A stretch of DNA of 64,000 nt, taken from Symbiodinium natans (lineage: Eukaryota; Sar; Dinophyceae; Suessiales; Symbiodiniaceae). A program made the translations under genes and the position numbers. The stretch spans positions 1 through 64,000 of the forward strand of contig CAJNDS010002416.1 of assembly GCA_905221605.1 (NCBI GenBank), in the 5' to 3' direction. The notes beneath the pieces were generated by a model. It searched no databases. It was not told the origin of the DNA and saw only the letters and a program-made list of their open reading frames with translations. Below, piece by piece: positions 28,640 to 39,383 of this stretch. How positions within the stretch are numbered: the first letter of the stretch is position 1; each line of letters starts with the position of its first letter.

Positions 28640-29620
28640 TGCTTGTTTTTGTATAAGTTTTGCCTGTATTTTGAAGGTGTTTTCGTTTTTTGGGGTCAGG
28701 GCAACTATCCTAAACCCTAAAAGTCACTACACCCGACATGTCAAACTTGATTTTGGTGTTTTTTTTGCTCTCTGCTTGTTTTTGTTTGGGTTTTGCCTAT
28801 ATATTTGAAGGTGTTTTCCTTTTTGGGGTCCGGGCAACCATCCTAAACCCTAAAAGTCACTACACCTGACATGTCAAACTTGATTTTGGTGTTTTTTTTT
28901 GCTCTCTGCTTGTTATTGTTTGGGTTTTGCCTGTGTTTTTGAAGGTGTTTTCCTTTTTGGGGTCCGGGCAACCATCCAAAACCCTAAACGTCACTACACC
29001 CGACATGTCAAACTTGATTTTTGTGTTTTTTTTTGCTCTCTGCTTGTTTTTGTTTGGGCTTTGCCTACATTTTTGAAGGTGTTTTCCTTTTTGGGGTCCG
29101 GGCAACCATCCTAAACCCTAAAAGTCACTACACCCGACATGTCAAACTTGATTTTGGTGTTTGTTTTGCTCTCTGCTTGTTTTTGTTTGGGCCTTGCCTA
29201 TATTTTTGAAGGTGTTTTCCTTTTTGGGGTCCGGGCAACCATCCTAAACCCTAAAAGTTGATTTTTGTGTTTTTTTTTGCTCTCTGCTTGTTTTTGTTTG
29301 GGTTTTGCCTATATCTTGAAGGTGTTTTCCTTTTGGGGGTCCGGGCAACCATCCTAAACCCTAAAATTCACTACACCCGACATGTCAAACTTGATTTTGG
29401 TGTTTTTTTTGCTTTCTGCTTGTTTTTGTTTGGGTTTTGCCTACATTTTTGAAGGTGTTTTCCTTTTTGGGGTCCGGGCAACCATCCTAAACCCTAAAAG
29501 TCACTACACCCGACATGTCAAACTTGATTTTGGTGTTTTTTTGCTCTCTGCTTGTTTTTGTTTGGGTTTTGCTTATATTTTTGAGGGTGTTTTCGTTTTT
29601 TGTTCAGAACCGTGCTAAGA
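28640..29620. repeat. 132-bp satellite, right arm (about 8 units, inverted)
   Basis: Reverse complement of the 24225-24935 array with additional units; one unit near 29250 is shortened by loss of the CACTACACCCGACATGTCAA segment. Confidence 0.93.
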
Positions 29621-30429
29621 AGCTCTTTGCGGTTACCAAGTGGCTGGGAAACATATGACATACAACATCTATTCGTTGAGGCCCACCAAACAACCCTGGT
29701 CCAATAGACTCGCCTCCGATTGTTTTGCCACACAAGCTAGAAGCACAGGAAGCATCTGTGCCAGTTCAGAAGCACAGACGAAGCCAGGGCAGCGCCCACA
29801 TGTCATGTAACTTGATGAAACACCGTATCTCGAAACACATCAAACATTCGGCGTAGATTATGAAGGTGTTCTCACTGGAGGCTTTCCAGTTCTGCAAGCC
29901 GTGGTAAGGAAGACTGACCGATAGCAGTGCAAACATCTGAGGCTCGGCGGGGGACTTGGCGGTGGATTCCAAAGAACCTGGCACGTTTGTGGTCTTCCGG
30001 GTTCGCGATTTGTGGCTTTAGTGCCACAAATGAAGTAAAACCCTGAACCTGCAGCTTTTAAGCTAAACCGGTAAGGGTGTATAGGGCCAGAGTTAAAAGG
30101 GTTCCCAGTGCCCGCTAGAACAGCGGACGCATTCCGTGAGCCACTTGAACAGTGACTGCAAATCAACGAGATTGTCCGCTTGAACAGCGGACACATGCGC
30201 AAACATGTGGACATCCCTTCAGCTTGCACGTTGCAGGATGCCACCTTTGACTTCGTAGTAGAGCAGGTATCCTGCAACCCTTTTGGGTTTAAAGTTACTA
30301 TATTTATTCCCTATATAATCCTAAAGGTTAACCTTAATTTTTTCAGGGATAGTGGACGAGCAGGTTTATCTCGAGGGCGTTTAGGATGAAACCTACGTTT
30401 CGCAGATAGGGTTTTCTTCTTTAGGGTTT

Positions 30430-31530
30430 AGTCCGGGTTTGGCACTTCACAGTGCACTGACTGGAGTTAAACATTTAGCGGATAGGGATTCGGGTTCAGG
30501 GTTTAGGTTTAGGGTTTAGGGCTTAGGGTTTAGGGTTTAGGGTTTAGGGTCATCTTTAAAACCATGGTTCGGCACCCTCACAGTGCACCGCACTTAAAAT
30601 CAAAGAGGTTAGGTTTAGGGTTTAGGGTTTAGGGTTTAGGGTTTAGGGTTTCTGAATTTGGCACCTTCACAGTGCGCTGGGCTTAAAGGTGTAGCAGGCT
30701 GGCCTTCGGCTTGGGGTTTAGGTGGGCTTGGCACCCTCACAGTGCACTGGGCTTAAGCGTGTAGCGGGTTGAGTTTAGGGTTCAGGCTTTTGGGTTTAGG
30801 GTTTCGGGTAGTCTTTAAGTTCATGGTTAGGCACCCTCACAGTGCACTTGGCTTAAAGTCTAAGGGTTTTGACTTTAGGATTTGAGGCTTGAGGTTTCCG
30901 AGTTTTTGGCACCTTCGCAGTGCGCTGAAGTATTCATTAAATTCATGGTTCGGCACCCTCACAGTGCACTGGTCTTAAAGTGTAGGGGGTTGGGTTTAGG
31001 GTTTAGGGCTTAGGGGGTTTAGGGGGTTTAGGGGGTTTAGGGGGTTTAGGGGGTTTAGGAGGTTTAGGGGGTTCAGGGGGTTCAGGGGGTTTAGGGTGTG
31101 GGGTTTGGGGTTTGGGGTTTAGGTTGTAGGGTTTAGGGTTTAGGGCTTAGGGTTTAGGGTTTAGGGTTTAGGGCTTCCGAATTTGGCACCTTCACAGTGC
31201 ACTGGGCTTAAAGGAGTGGGTTTTCGCTTGAGGGCTTTGGCGGGTTTGGCACCCCCGCAGTGCACTGGACTCAACGTGTAGCGGACTTGGGTTTAGGGTT
31301 CAGGGTCTAGGGTGGGTAGTGATTGAATTCATGGTTCGGCACCCTCGCAGTGCACTGGGCTCAAAGTGTAGGGGGTTGGGTTTAGGGTTTCCGAATTTGG
31401 CACCTTCACAGTGCACTGGGCTTAAGGGTGGCGGAGTGGGTTTTTGGTTTTAGGGCTTAGTCGGGTTTAAAGGTGTGCCAAGCGCTGAAACGGAACACCA
31501 AACCCTCAAAAACATAAAGCCTTCATGCCC
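30430..31530. repeat. GTGCACTG motif array, right arm (inverted)
   Basis: Mirror of 21960-23390 with the same alternating CACCTTC and CACCCTC forms; the enclosed 9-bp array is shortened to about ten units. Confidence 0.88.
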
Positions 31531-32033
31531 TGTGCACTGTGAGGGTGCCAAAGCCCGAAGTACAAAACCTTAAACAGCAAACCCAATCTGCAGCTGTCAC
31601 AGCACTCTTTCGAGGAACCCTGGGCGCCACGCCAGCGCGCCTTACACCCCTTTACCTCCAACTGGTATGCTCCTCTGCCTCCTGTCTGTGTGCCTGCAGG
31701 CCCCTGGGAAATGTTTGAAGTCAGGAGGCGTGGGCAGGAACAGTTAGAACATCTCTCCATGCATAAATAAATAAACAAAATAAATAAATATATATATATA
31801 TATAGACATGTTATACAAGGAAGCATAAATAGAACTACTGGAACTACACAAAAAATAAACTCGATTTGTGGGTGAAGTATGCGGTTTCTTATCACTTATA
31901 ATGGTCCCAGTTTTGCAAAATACCCATGTTTTACAAAGCGCCATTTTGGTCGAAGAGTGAGAAAATATAGTAGTAACAACCTATTTTTTCAGAGCCAGAT
32001 GCCACGAAATCCGAGCCAGATGCAACGAAATCG

Positions 32034-32590
32034 TCATTTCTGAATAAATTCAATTAATTCACCCCCCCCTTTTGGAATTAATTGAATTAAATGAATTAAT
32101 GGAATTAATTGAATTAATGGAATTAATTGAATTAATTGAATTAATTCAATTAATTCCAAATGAGGGGTGAATTAGTTGAATTAATTCAATTAATTCAGTT
32201 AATTCAATTAATTCAATTAATTCAATTAATTCAATTAATTCAATTAATTCAATTAATTCCAAATGGGGGGGTGGGGGGCTCGGGGCTGGGGGCGGGGGGG
32301 GGGCACCATTTGGAAATAATTGAATTAATTGAATTAATTCACCCCCCCCCCCTTTTGGAATTAATTGAATTAAATGAATTAATGGAATTAATTGAATTAA
32401 TGGAATTAATTGAATTAATTCAATTAATTCAATTAATTCCAAATGGGGGGTGAATTAATTGAATTAATTCAATTAATTCAATTAATTCAATTAATTCAAT
32501 TAATTCAATTAATTCAATTAATTCAATTAATTCAATTAATTCAATTAATTCAATTAATTCAATTAATTCCAAATGGGGGGGGGCACCATT
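32034..32590. repeat. 9-bp (GAATTAATT)n/(AATTAATTC)n arrays in both orientations
   Basis: Tracts of GAATTAATT and of its reverse complement AATTAATTC alternate, separated by G- or C-runs with the motif CCAAATGGGGG. Each switch of orientation makes a local palindrome. Open frames (ELI, QLI, INS) are artefacts. Confidence 0.95.
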
Positions 32591-32592
32591 CC

Positions 32593-32880
32593 GGGCTCGT
32601 AAATTAGTATTGCGGGGAGGCCCGGGCTCGTGATTTAGTATTGGGGGGAGGCCCGGGCTCGTGATTTAGTATTGGGGGGGCCCGGCCTCGTAATTTGGAG
32701 GCCGGGCTCGTGATTTAGCCCGGGCTCGTGATTTAGTATTGGGGGGAGGCCCGGGCTCGTGATTTAGTATTGCGGGAAGGCCCGGGCTCGTAATTTAGTA
32801 TTGGGGGGAGGCCCGGGCTCGTGATTTAGTATTGGGGGGAGGCCCGGGCTCGTGGTTTAGTATTGGGGGGAGGAGGATTC
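32593..32880. repeat. ~32-bp repeat GGCCCGGGCTCGTGATTTAG..., inverted partner at 35230-35590
   Basis: About nine units of GCCCGGGCTCGTGATTTAGT plus ATTGGGGGGAG. Reverse-complement units fill 35230-35590. The two blocks bracket the 32.88-35.23 kb region symmetrically (axis near 34.1 kb), defining a second large inverted repeat. Confidence 0.93.
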
Positions 32881-33594
32881 CCCAGCCCCCACCCCCCATT
32901 TGGAAATAAATGAATTAATTGAATTAATTGAAATAATTGAATTAATTCAATTAATTCAATTAATTCAATTAATTCATTTATTTCCAAAGGGGAGGTGGAA
33001 TTAATTGAATTAATTGAATTAATTGAATTAATTGAATTAATTGAATTAATTGAATTAATTGAATTAATTGAATTAATTGAATTAATTGAATTAATTGAAT
33101 TAATTGAATTAATTGAATTAATTGAATTAATTGAACCCCCCCCTTTGGAAATAAATGAATTAATTGAATTAATTGAATTAATTGGAATTAATTCAAGAAT
33201 TAATTGAATTAATTGAATTAATTGAATTAGTTGAATTAGTTGAATTATTTCGATTAATTCAATTAATTCATTTATTTCCAAATGGGGGGGATTCCCCAGC
33301 CCCCACCCCTCCCCCCCTTTGGAAATAAATGAATTAATTGAATTAATTCAATTAATTCAATTAATTCAATTAATTCAATTAATTCAATTAATTCAATTAA
33401 TTCAATTAATTCAATTAATTCAATTAATGCAATTAATTCAATTAATTCAATTAATTCATTTATTTCCAAAGGGGGGGTGGAATTAATTGAATTAATTTAA
33501 TTAATTGAATTAATTCAATTAATTCAATTAATTCAATTCATTCAATTAATTCATTTATTTCCAAATGGGGGATTCCCCAGACCCCACCCCCCCA
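32881..33594. repeat. Series of foldback units with GGAAATAAATGAATTA termini
   Basis: Units start with a C-run then TTTGGAAATAAATGAATTAA, pass through (GAATTAATT)n, switch to (AATTAATTC)n and end TTAATTCATTTATTTCCAAA plus a G-run. Each is a near-perfect palindrome of about 60-150 bp. GGGGATTCCCCAGCCCCCAC spacers separate them. Confidence 0.92.
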
Positions 33595-34315
33595 GCTCGA
33601 TTTGGCCAAATTTTGCCCGGAGGCTGCCCGGCAAAATTTGGCCAAATCGAGCCGCGCCTTTCTGGAGGCCCGAAATTATTTAAACTATCGCGGCTCGATT
33701 TGGCCAAATTTTGCCGGGCAGCCTCCGGGCAAAATTTGGCCAAATCGAGCCACGCATTTCTCATCGCATACGAAGGGCAGCCCGATTTGGCCAAATTTTG
33801 CCCGGAAGCTGCCCGGCAAAATTTGGCCAAATCGAGCCGCGATAGTTTAAAAATTTCGGGCCTTCAGAAAGGCGCGGCCCGATTTGGCCAAATTTTGCCC
33901 GGAGGCTGCCCGGCAAAATTTGGCCAAATCGAGCCGCGCATTTCTCATCGCGTTCGACGAGCAGCCCGATTTGGCCAAATTTTGCCCGCAGACTGTTCGG
34001 CAAAATCTGGCCAAATCGAGCCGCGCCTTTCTGGAGGCCCGAAATTATTTAAACTATCGCGGCTCGGTTTGGCCAAATTTTGCCGGGAAGTCTGCGGGCA
34101 AGATTTGGCCAAATCGGGCTGCTCGTCGTACGCGCTGAGAAATGCGCGGCTCGATTTGGCCAAATTTTGCCGGGCAGCCTCCGGGCAAAATTTGGCCAAA
34201 TCGAGCCGCGCATTTCTCATGGCATACGAAGAGCAGCCCGATTTGGCCAAATTTTGCCCGCAGGCTGCCCGGCAAAATTTGGCCAAATCGAGCCGCGATA
34301 GTTTAAATAATTTCG
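33595..34315. repeat. Tandem nested palindromes, GATTTGGCCAAATTTTGCC core
   Basis: At least eight units of GATTTGGCCAAATTTTGCC, a GGAGGCTGCC or rearranged centre, then GGCAAAATTTGGCCAAATC. Each unit can form a 19-bp stem. Units are joined by linkers (GAGGCCCGAAATTATTTAAA or ATTTCTCATCGC types) that themselves appear in both orientations. All six frames are long (272 codons at 33565), because the stem has no stops in any frame; this is not a gene. Confidence 0.95.
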
Positions 34316-35229
34316 TTCAATTAGTTCATTCATTTCCAAATGGAGGGGATTCCCCAGCCCCCACCCCCCCCCTTTGGAAATAAATGAATTAATTGAATTA
34401 ATTGAATTAATTGAAATAATTGAATTAATTCAATTAATTCAATTAATTCATTTATTTCCAAAGGGGGGGTGGAATTAATTGAATTAATTGTATTAATTGA
34501 ATTAATTGAATTGATTCAAGTAATTCAATTAATTCAATTAATTCAGTTAATTCAATTAATTCAATTATTTCCAAATGGGGGGATTCCCCAGCCCTCACCC
34601 CTCCCCCCCCTTTGGAAATACATGAATTAATTGAATTAATTGAATTAATTGAATTAATTGAAATAATTGAATTAATTCAACTAATTCAATTAATTCCACC
34701 TCCCCTTTGGAAATAAATGAATTACTTGAATTAATTGAAATTCAATTAATTCAATTAATTGAATTAATTCAATTAATTAAATTAATTCAATTAATTCAAT
34801 TAATTCATTTATTTCCAAAGGGGGGGGGGGGTGGGGGCTGGGGAATCCCCCCCATTTGGAAATAAATGAATTAATTGAATTAATTGAAATAATTGAATTA
34901 ATTCAATTAACTCAATTAATTCCACCTCCCCTTTGGAAATAAATCAATTAATTGAATTAGTTGAATTAATTGAATTAATTCAATTAATTCAATTAATTGA
35001 ATTAATTCATTCATTTCCAAAGGGGGGGGGTGGGGGCTGGGGAATCCTCCCCATTTGGAAATAAATGAATTACTTGAATTAATTGAAATAATTGAACTAA
35101 TTCAATTAATTAAATTAATTCCACCTCCCCTTTGGAAATAAATCAATTAATTGAATTAATTGAATTAATTCAATTATTTTAATTAATTCAAGTAATTCAT
35201 TTATTTCCAAATGGGGGGTGGGGGCTGGG
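34316..35229. repeat. Foldback units, distal half of the second inverted repeat
   Basis: Same GGAAATAAATGAATTA-bounded palindromes as 32881-33594. GGGTGGGGGCTGGGGAATCC spacers appear in inverted orientation from 34818 onward, consistent with mirror symmetry about 34.1 kb. Confidence 0.92.
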
Positions 35230-35590
35230 GCATCCTCCTCCCCCCAATACTAAACCTCGAGCCCGGGCCTCCCCCCAATACTAAATCACGAGCCCGGGCC
35301 TCCCCCCAATACTAAATTACGAGCCCGGGCCTTCCCGCAATACTAAATCACGAGCCCGGGCCTCCCCCCAATTCTAAATCACGAGCCCGGGCTAAATCAC
35401 GAGCCCGGGCCTCCAAATTACGAGGCCGGGCCTCCCCCCAAATACTAAATCACGAGCCCGGGCCTCCCCCCAATACTAAATCACGAGCCCGGGCCTCCCG
35501 CAATACTAAATCACGAGCCGGGCCTCCCCCCAATACTAATTTACGAGCCCGGGCCTCCTCCCAATACTAAATCACGAGCCCTCCTCCCCC
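35230..35590. repeat. ~32-bp repeat AATACTAAATCACGAGCCCG..., inverted copies
   Basis: About eleven units, reverse complements of 32593-32880, including the same irregularity (a unit joined as GGGCTAAATCACGAGCCCGG). The shared irregularity supports inversion-duplication over independent amplification. Confidence 0.93.
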
Positions 35591-37523
35591 CAATACTAGG
35601 GCACAGTTTTTGCTCCAAAAAGTGACATCGCAAGCCCTGGTCCCTAAGATTTTGAGCTCATTTCTTGCCCCAAAGAGTAGCATCGCAGGCCCTGGTCCCG
35701 AAGATTTTGGGCTCATTTCTTGCCCCAAAGAGTAACATCGCAAGCCCTGGTCCCTATTATTTGGGGCCCAGTTTTTGCTCCAAAGAGTCAAATCGCAAGC
35801 CCTGGTCCCTAAGATTTTGGACTCAGTTTTTTGCTCCAAAGCAAGCCCTGGTCCTTAAGATTTTGGGCTCATTTCTTGCTCCGAAGAGTCAAATCGCAAG
35901 CCCTGGTCCCGAAGATTTCGGGTTCATTTTTTGCTCCACAGAGTCAAACCGCAAGCCCTGGTCCCTAAGATTTGGGGCACAGTTTTTGCTCCAAAGGGTC
36001 AAATCGCAAGCCCTGCTCCCTAAGATATTGGGCTCATTTCTTGCCCAAAAGAGTGACATCGCAAGCCCTGGTCCCTAAGATCTTGGGCCCAGTTGCTCCA
36101 AAGAGTCAAATCGCAAGCCCTGGTCCCTAAGATTTGGGGCACAGTTTTTGCTCCAAAGAGTCAAATCGCAAGCCCTGGTCCCTAAGATTTTGGGTTCATT
36201 TCTTGCCCAAAAGAGTGACATCGCAAGCCCTGGTCCCTAAGATCTGGGGCCCAGTTGCTCCAAAGAGTCAAATCGCAAGCCCTGGCCCCTAAGATTTTGG
36301 GCCCAGTTTTTGCTCCAAAGGGTCAAATCGCAAGCCCTGGTCCCTAAGATTTTGGGTTCAATCTTTGCTCCAAAGAGTAACATCGCAAGCCCTGGTCCCT
36401 AAGATTTGGGGCCCAGTTTTTGCTCCGAAGAGTCAAATCGCAAGCCCTGGTCCCTAAGATTTTGGGTTCAATTCTTGCTCCAAAGAGTGACATCGCAAGC
36501 TCTGGTCCCTAAGATTGGGGGCCCAGTTTTTGCTCCAAAGAGTGACATCGCAAGTCCTGGTCCCTAAGATTTTGGGTTTTTATTTTTGCTCCAAAGAGTG
36601 ACATCGCAAGCCCTGGTCCCTAAGATTTGGGGCCCAGTTTTTGCTCCAAAGAGTAACATCGCAAGCCCTGGTCCCTAAGATTTTGGGTTCATTTTTTGCT
36701 CCAAAGAGTGACATCGCAAGCCCTGGTCCCTAGGATTTGGGGCCCAGTTTTTGCTCCAAAGAGTGACATCGCAAGTCCTGGTCCCTAAGATTTTGGGTTC
36801 AATTTTTGCTCCAAAGAGTGACATCGCAAGCCCTGGTCCTTAAGATTTTGGGTTCGTTTTTTGCTCCAAAGAGTGACATCGCAAGCCCTGGTCCCTAAGA
36901 TTTTGCATTCATTGTTGCTCCAAAGAGTGACATCGCAAGCCCTGGTCCCTAAGATCTTGGGCCCAGTTTTTGCTCCGAAGAGTCAAATCGCAAGCCCTGG
37001 TCCCTAAGATTTGGGGCCCAGTTTTTGCTCCAAAGAGTCAAATCGCAAGCCCTGGTCCCTAAGATTTTGGGTTCATTTTTTGCTCCAAAGAGTGACATCG
37101 CAAGCCCTTGTCCCTAAGATTTTGGGCACAGTTTTTGGTTCAAAGAGTCAAATCGCAAGCCCTGGTCCCTAAGATTTTGGGTTCAATTTCTGCTCCAAAG
37201 AGTCAAACCGGAAGCCCTGGTCCCTAAGATTTGGGGCCCAGTTTTTGCTCCAAAGAGTCAAATCGCAAACCCTGCTCCCTAAGATTTTGGGCACAGTTTT
37301 TGCTCCAAAGAGTCAAATCGCAAGCCCTGGTCCCTAAGACTTTGGGTTCAATTTTGCTCCAAAGAGTGACATCGCAAGCCCTGGTCCCTAAGACTTGGGG
37401 CCCAGTTTTTGCGCCAAAGAGTAAAATCGCAAGCCCTGGTCCCTTAGATTTTTGGGTCGATTTTTGCTCCAAAGAGTCAAATCGCAAGCCCTGGTCCCTA
37501 AGTTTTCGGGGTCGATTTGTGCT
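35591..37523. repeat. 55-bp tandem satellite (about 35 units) running into the gap
   Basis: The unit is CAAGCCCTGGTCCCTAAGAT, TTTGGG(C/T)(C/T)CA, (G/A)TTTTTGCTCCAAAGAGT, then CAAATCG or GACATCG. The period is about 55. Variants differ at two or three positions and are intermixed. Frames are open in places but decay. The array is cut by the N gap, so its true length is unknown. Confidence 0.95.
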
Positions 37524-37623
37524 NNNNNNNNNNNNNNNNNNNNNNNNNNNNNNNNNNNNNNNNNNNNNNNNNNNNNNNNNNNNNNNNNNNNNNNNNNNNN
37601 NNNNNNNNNNNNNNNNNNNNNNN
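37524..37623. other. Assembly gap (100 N)
   Basis: A run of exactly 100 N, the usual placeholder for a gap of unknown size. A tandem satellite lies on its left and a G-rich duplicate segment on its right. Confidence 0.99.
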
Positions 37624-39281
37624 GGGGGGCGGGGGGGGGGGCGGGGAGGGGGTTTAGTGTCGGGTTTTGGGTTTAGGGGTTTGAGGGGTTGAGGGGATTC
37701 AGAAGTTTTAGGGGCTTAAGGGGTTTAGGGGCTTAGGCGGGGGGTGCTGGAGTGAATGTGGGGTTCAGGCTTTGGCTTAGAGCTTTACGAGCTGATGGGG
37801 CGAGAAGGGGGAGTGCTGGAGTGCATATATTTCAGGGTTTAGGGTTTAGAGTTTAGGGTTTAGGGTTCAGTCACGAGGAGCACGTCTGTCCGCTGCCTTT
37901 CGATGGACCAAGCCCCAACTTCTTTTCAGGCAAGGTGCCAAAGCCCCACTTTGTTTGCGATATCTTTGGGAAGATGATGCTTGGCTCATCTTGTTTACGG
38001 GCTTGCGATAGGGGTCGGAATAACTACTAGGCATTCCCTTATGGCCCCTACATACTTCTACCACCGTACCCCCCAAAGCCCTATTCTGACCATTAAGGCC
38101 TCCTACATTACTTGTTCTCTTAAACGCCGCCTTTGCAAAGGCTCGTTCGATCCCGGCTTTCCCGCAGCTAAGGCGTGTGTTCCAGTGGATCAGCTTTCTG
38201 GTGTTGGCCTCCCTCCGCCAAAGCGCGTCGGTACGCCCAGCACGCAGCATGGACGAAAAGGCCCATGAGATTCAGGCCGGGGGTTTAGGGTTTAGGGTTT
38301 GGGGTTTAGGGTTTGGGGTTTAGGGTTTGGGGTTTGGGGTTTAGGGTTTGGGGTTTGGGGTTGGTTTGCCGCACATGTACGGGCGTGCTAGGTGCGCTCA
38401 GAGAAGAGCTCTCTGAGAACAGACTTGAAGGCTTTACGAAGTATAGATCTAAGAATTATTCAACATACACCTTGGGCATAGCCCTTAAGGAAGAGGGGGT
38501 ATGGCAAAATCCTTCCTTATATTCTTCTTGGGAGAACATTTTTTTTAGGTATTTTTTTTGTTTTTTTTTGGGTATTTTTTTGTTTTTCTTGTTCTTTACT
38601 TTGTCATTGTTTCTGCCTATGCTTTTCGCTTTCTGCCATTCGCTTCGCTTTTGTATTTGCTTGCGCTGTTGCTTTTGCTTTGCTTTTGCTTTTGCTTTTG
38701 CTTTTGCTTTTGCTTTTGCTTTTGCTTTTGCTTTTGCTTTTGCTTTTGCTTTTGCTTTTGCTGTATAGTATATATAGAACACACTTTGTATTTGCTTTTG
38801 CTTCGCCTTTGCTTTTGCTTTTGCTGTTGCCATTGCTTTTGCTTTTGCTTCTACTTTTGCTTTTGCTTTTCCTGTTGCTCTTTCTTTTGTGTTTGCTCTT
38901 GCTTTTGCTTCTGCTTTTGCCTTCGCCTGCTCTCTATTTGGTATACACAGAACATATAGAATAGATAGAATATAGAATATGTAGAATATATAGAGTATAT
39001 ATAATATACACGATATACTATCTATGCGAAATGTACTATATATAAGAGCAAACTATACATGCTGCATATACTATATGTACTATATAATAAAAAACAAATA
39101 CCACAAATATACTATAATGGGTACTGTGTGTGTGTGTAGTATGGAAAAATGTGTTTTCTTTTGACAGTATGTATAGTATGGAGGATGCGTCTTTGACGGT
39201 GTAACATATATTAAGATACACCCTATGTGCCCTGCGCACCTGCTCGAAGTACTACTTGTAGCATTAGTATTAAGAAGCTTG

Positions 39282-39348
<67 letters not shown>

Positions 39349-39349
39349 G

Positions 39350-39383
<34 letters not shown>

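Larger units (their letters stand above)
21337..32033. repeat. Giant inverted repeat: two ~5.3-kb arms around a 46-base loop
   Basis: The left arm (21337-26614) and right arm (26661-32033) are reverse complements in the same order: cgatttcgttgca edge, GTGCACTG motif array, CCCCCTAAA array, unique segment, 132-bp satellite, GGTTGCGTTTTGCA segment, 53-bp satellite, central hairpins. Unique parts differ at scattered bases, so the copy is not exact. Array lengths differ: the CCCCCTAAA array is about 480 bp on the left and about 100 bp on the right, while the 53-bp and 132-bp arrays are longer on the right. No transposase or other gene was recognised inside. Confidence 0.95.

Noticed and set aside
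21337-32033. Palindrome as a simple missed-adapter sequencing artefact
   Set aside because: The 46-base loop does not resemble the usual hairpin adapter, arms differ at scattered bases, and satellite copy numbers differ in both directions. An assembly cause is still not excluded.
33565-34383. 272-codon frame with LAKFCPEAARQNLAKSS repeats
   Set aside because: It is the translation of a palindromic stem array that is open in nearly all frames.
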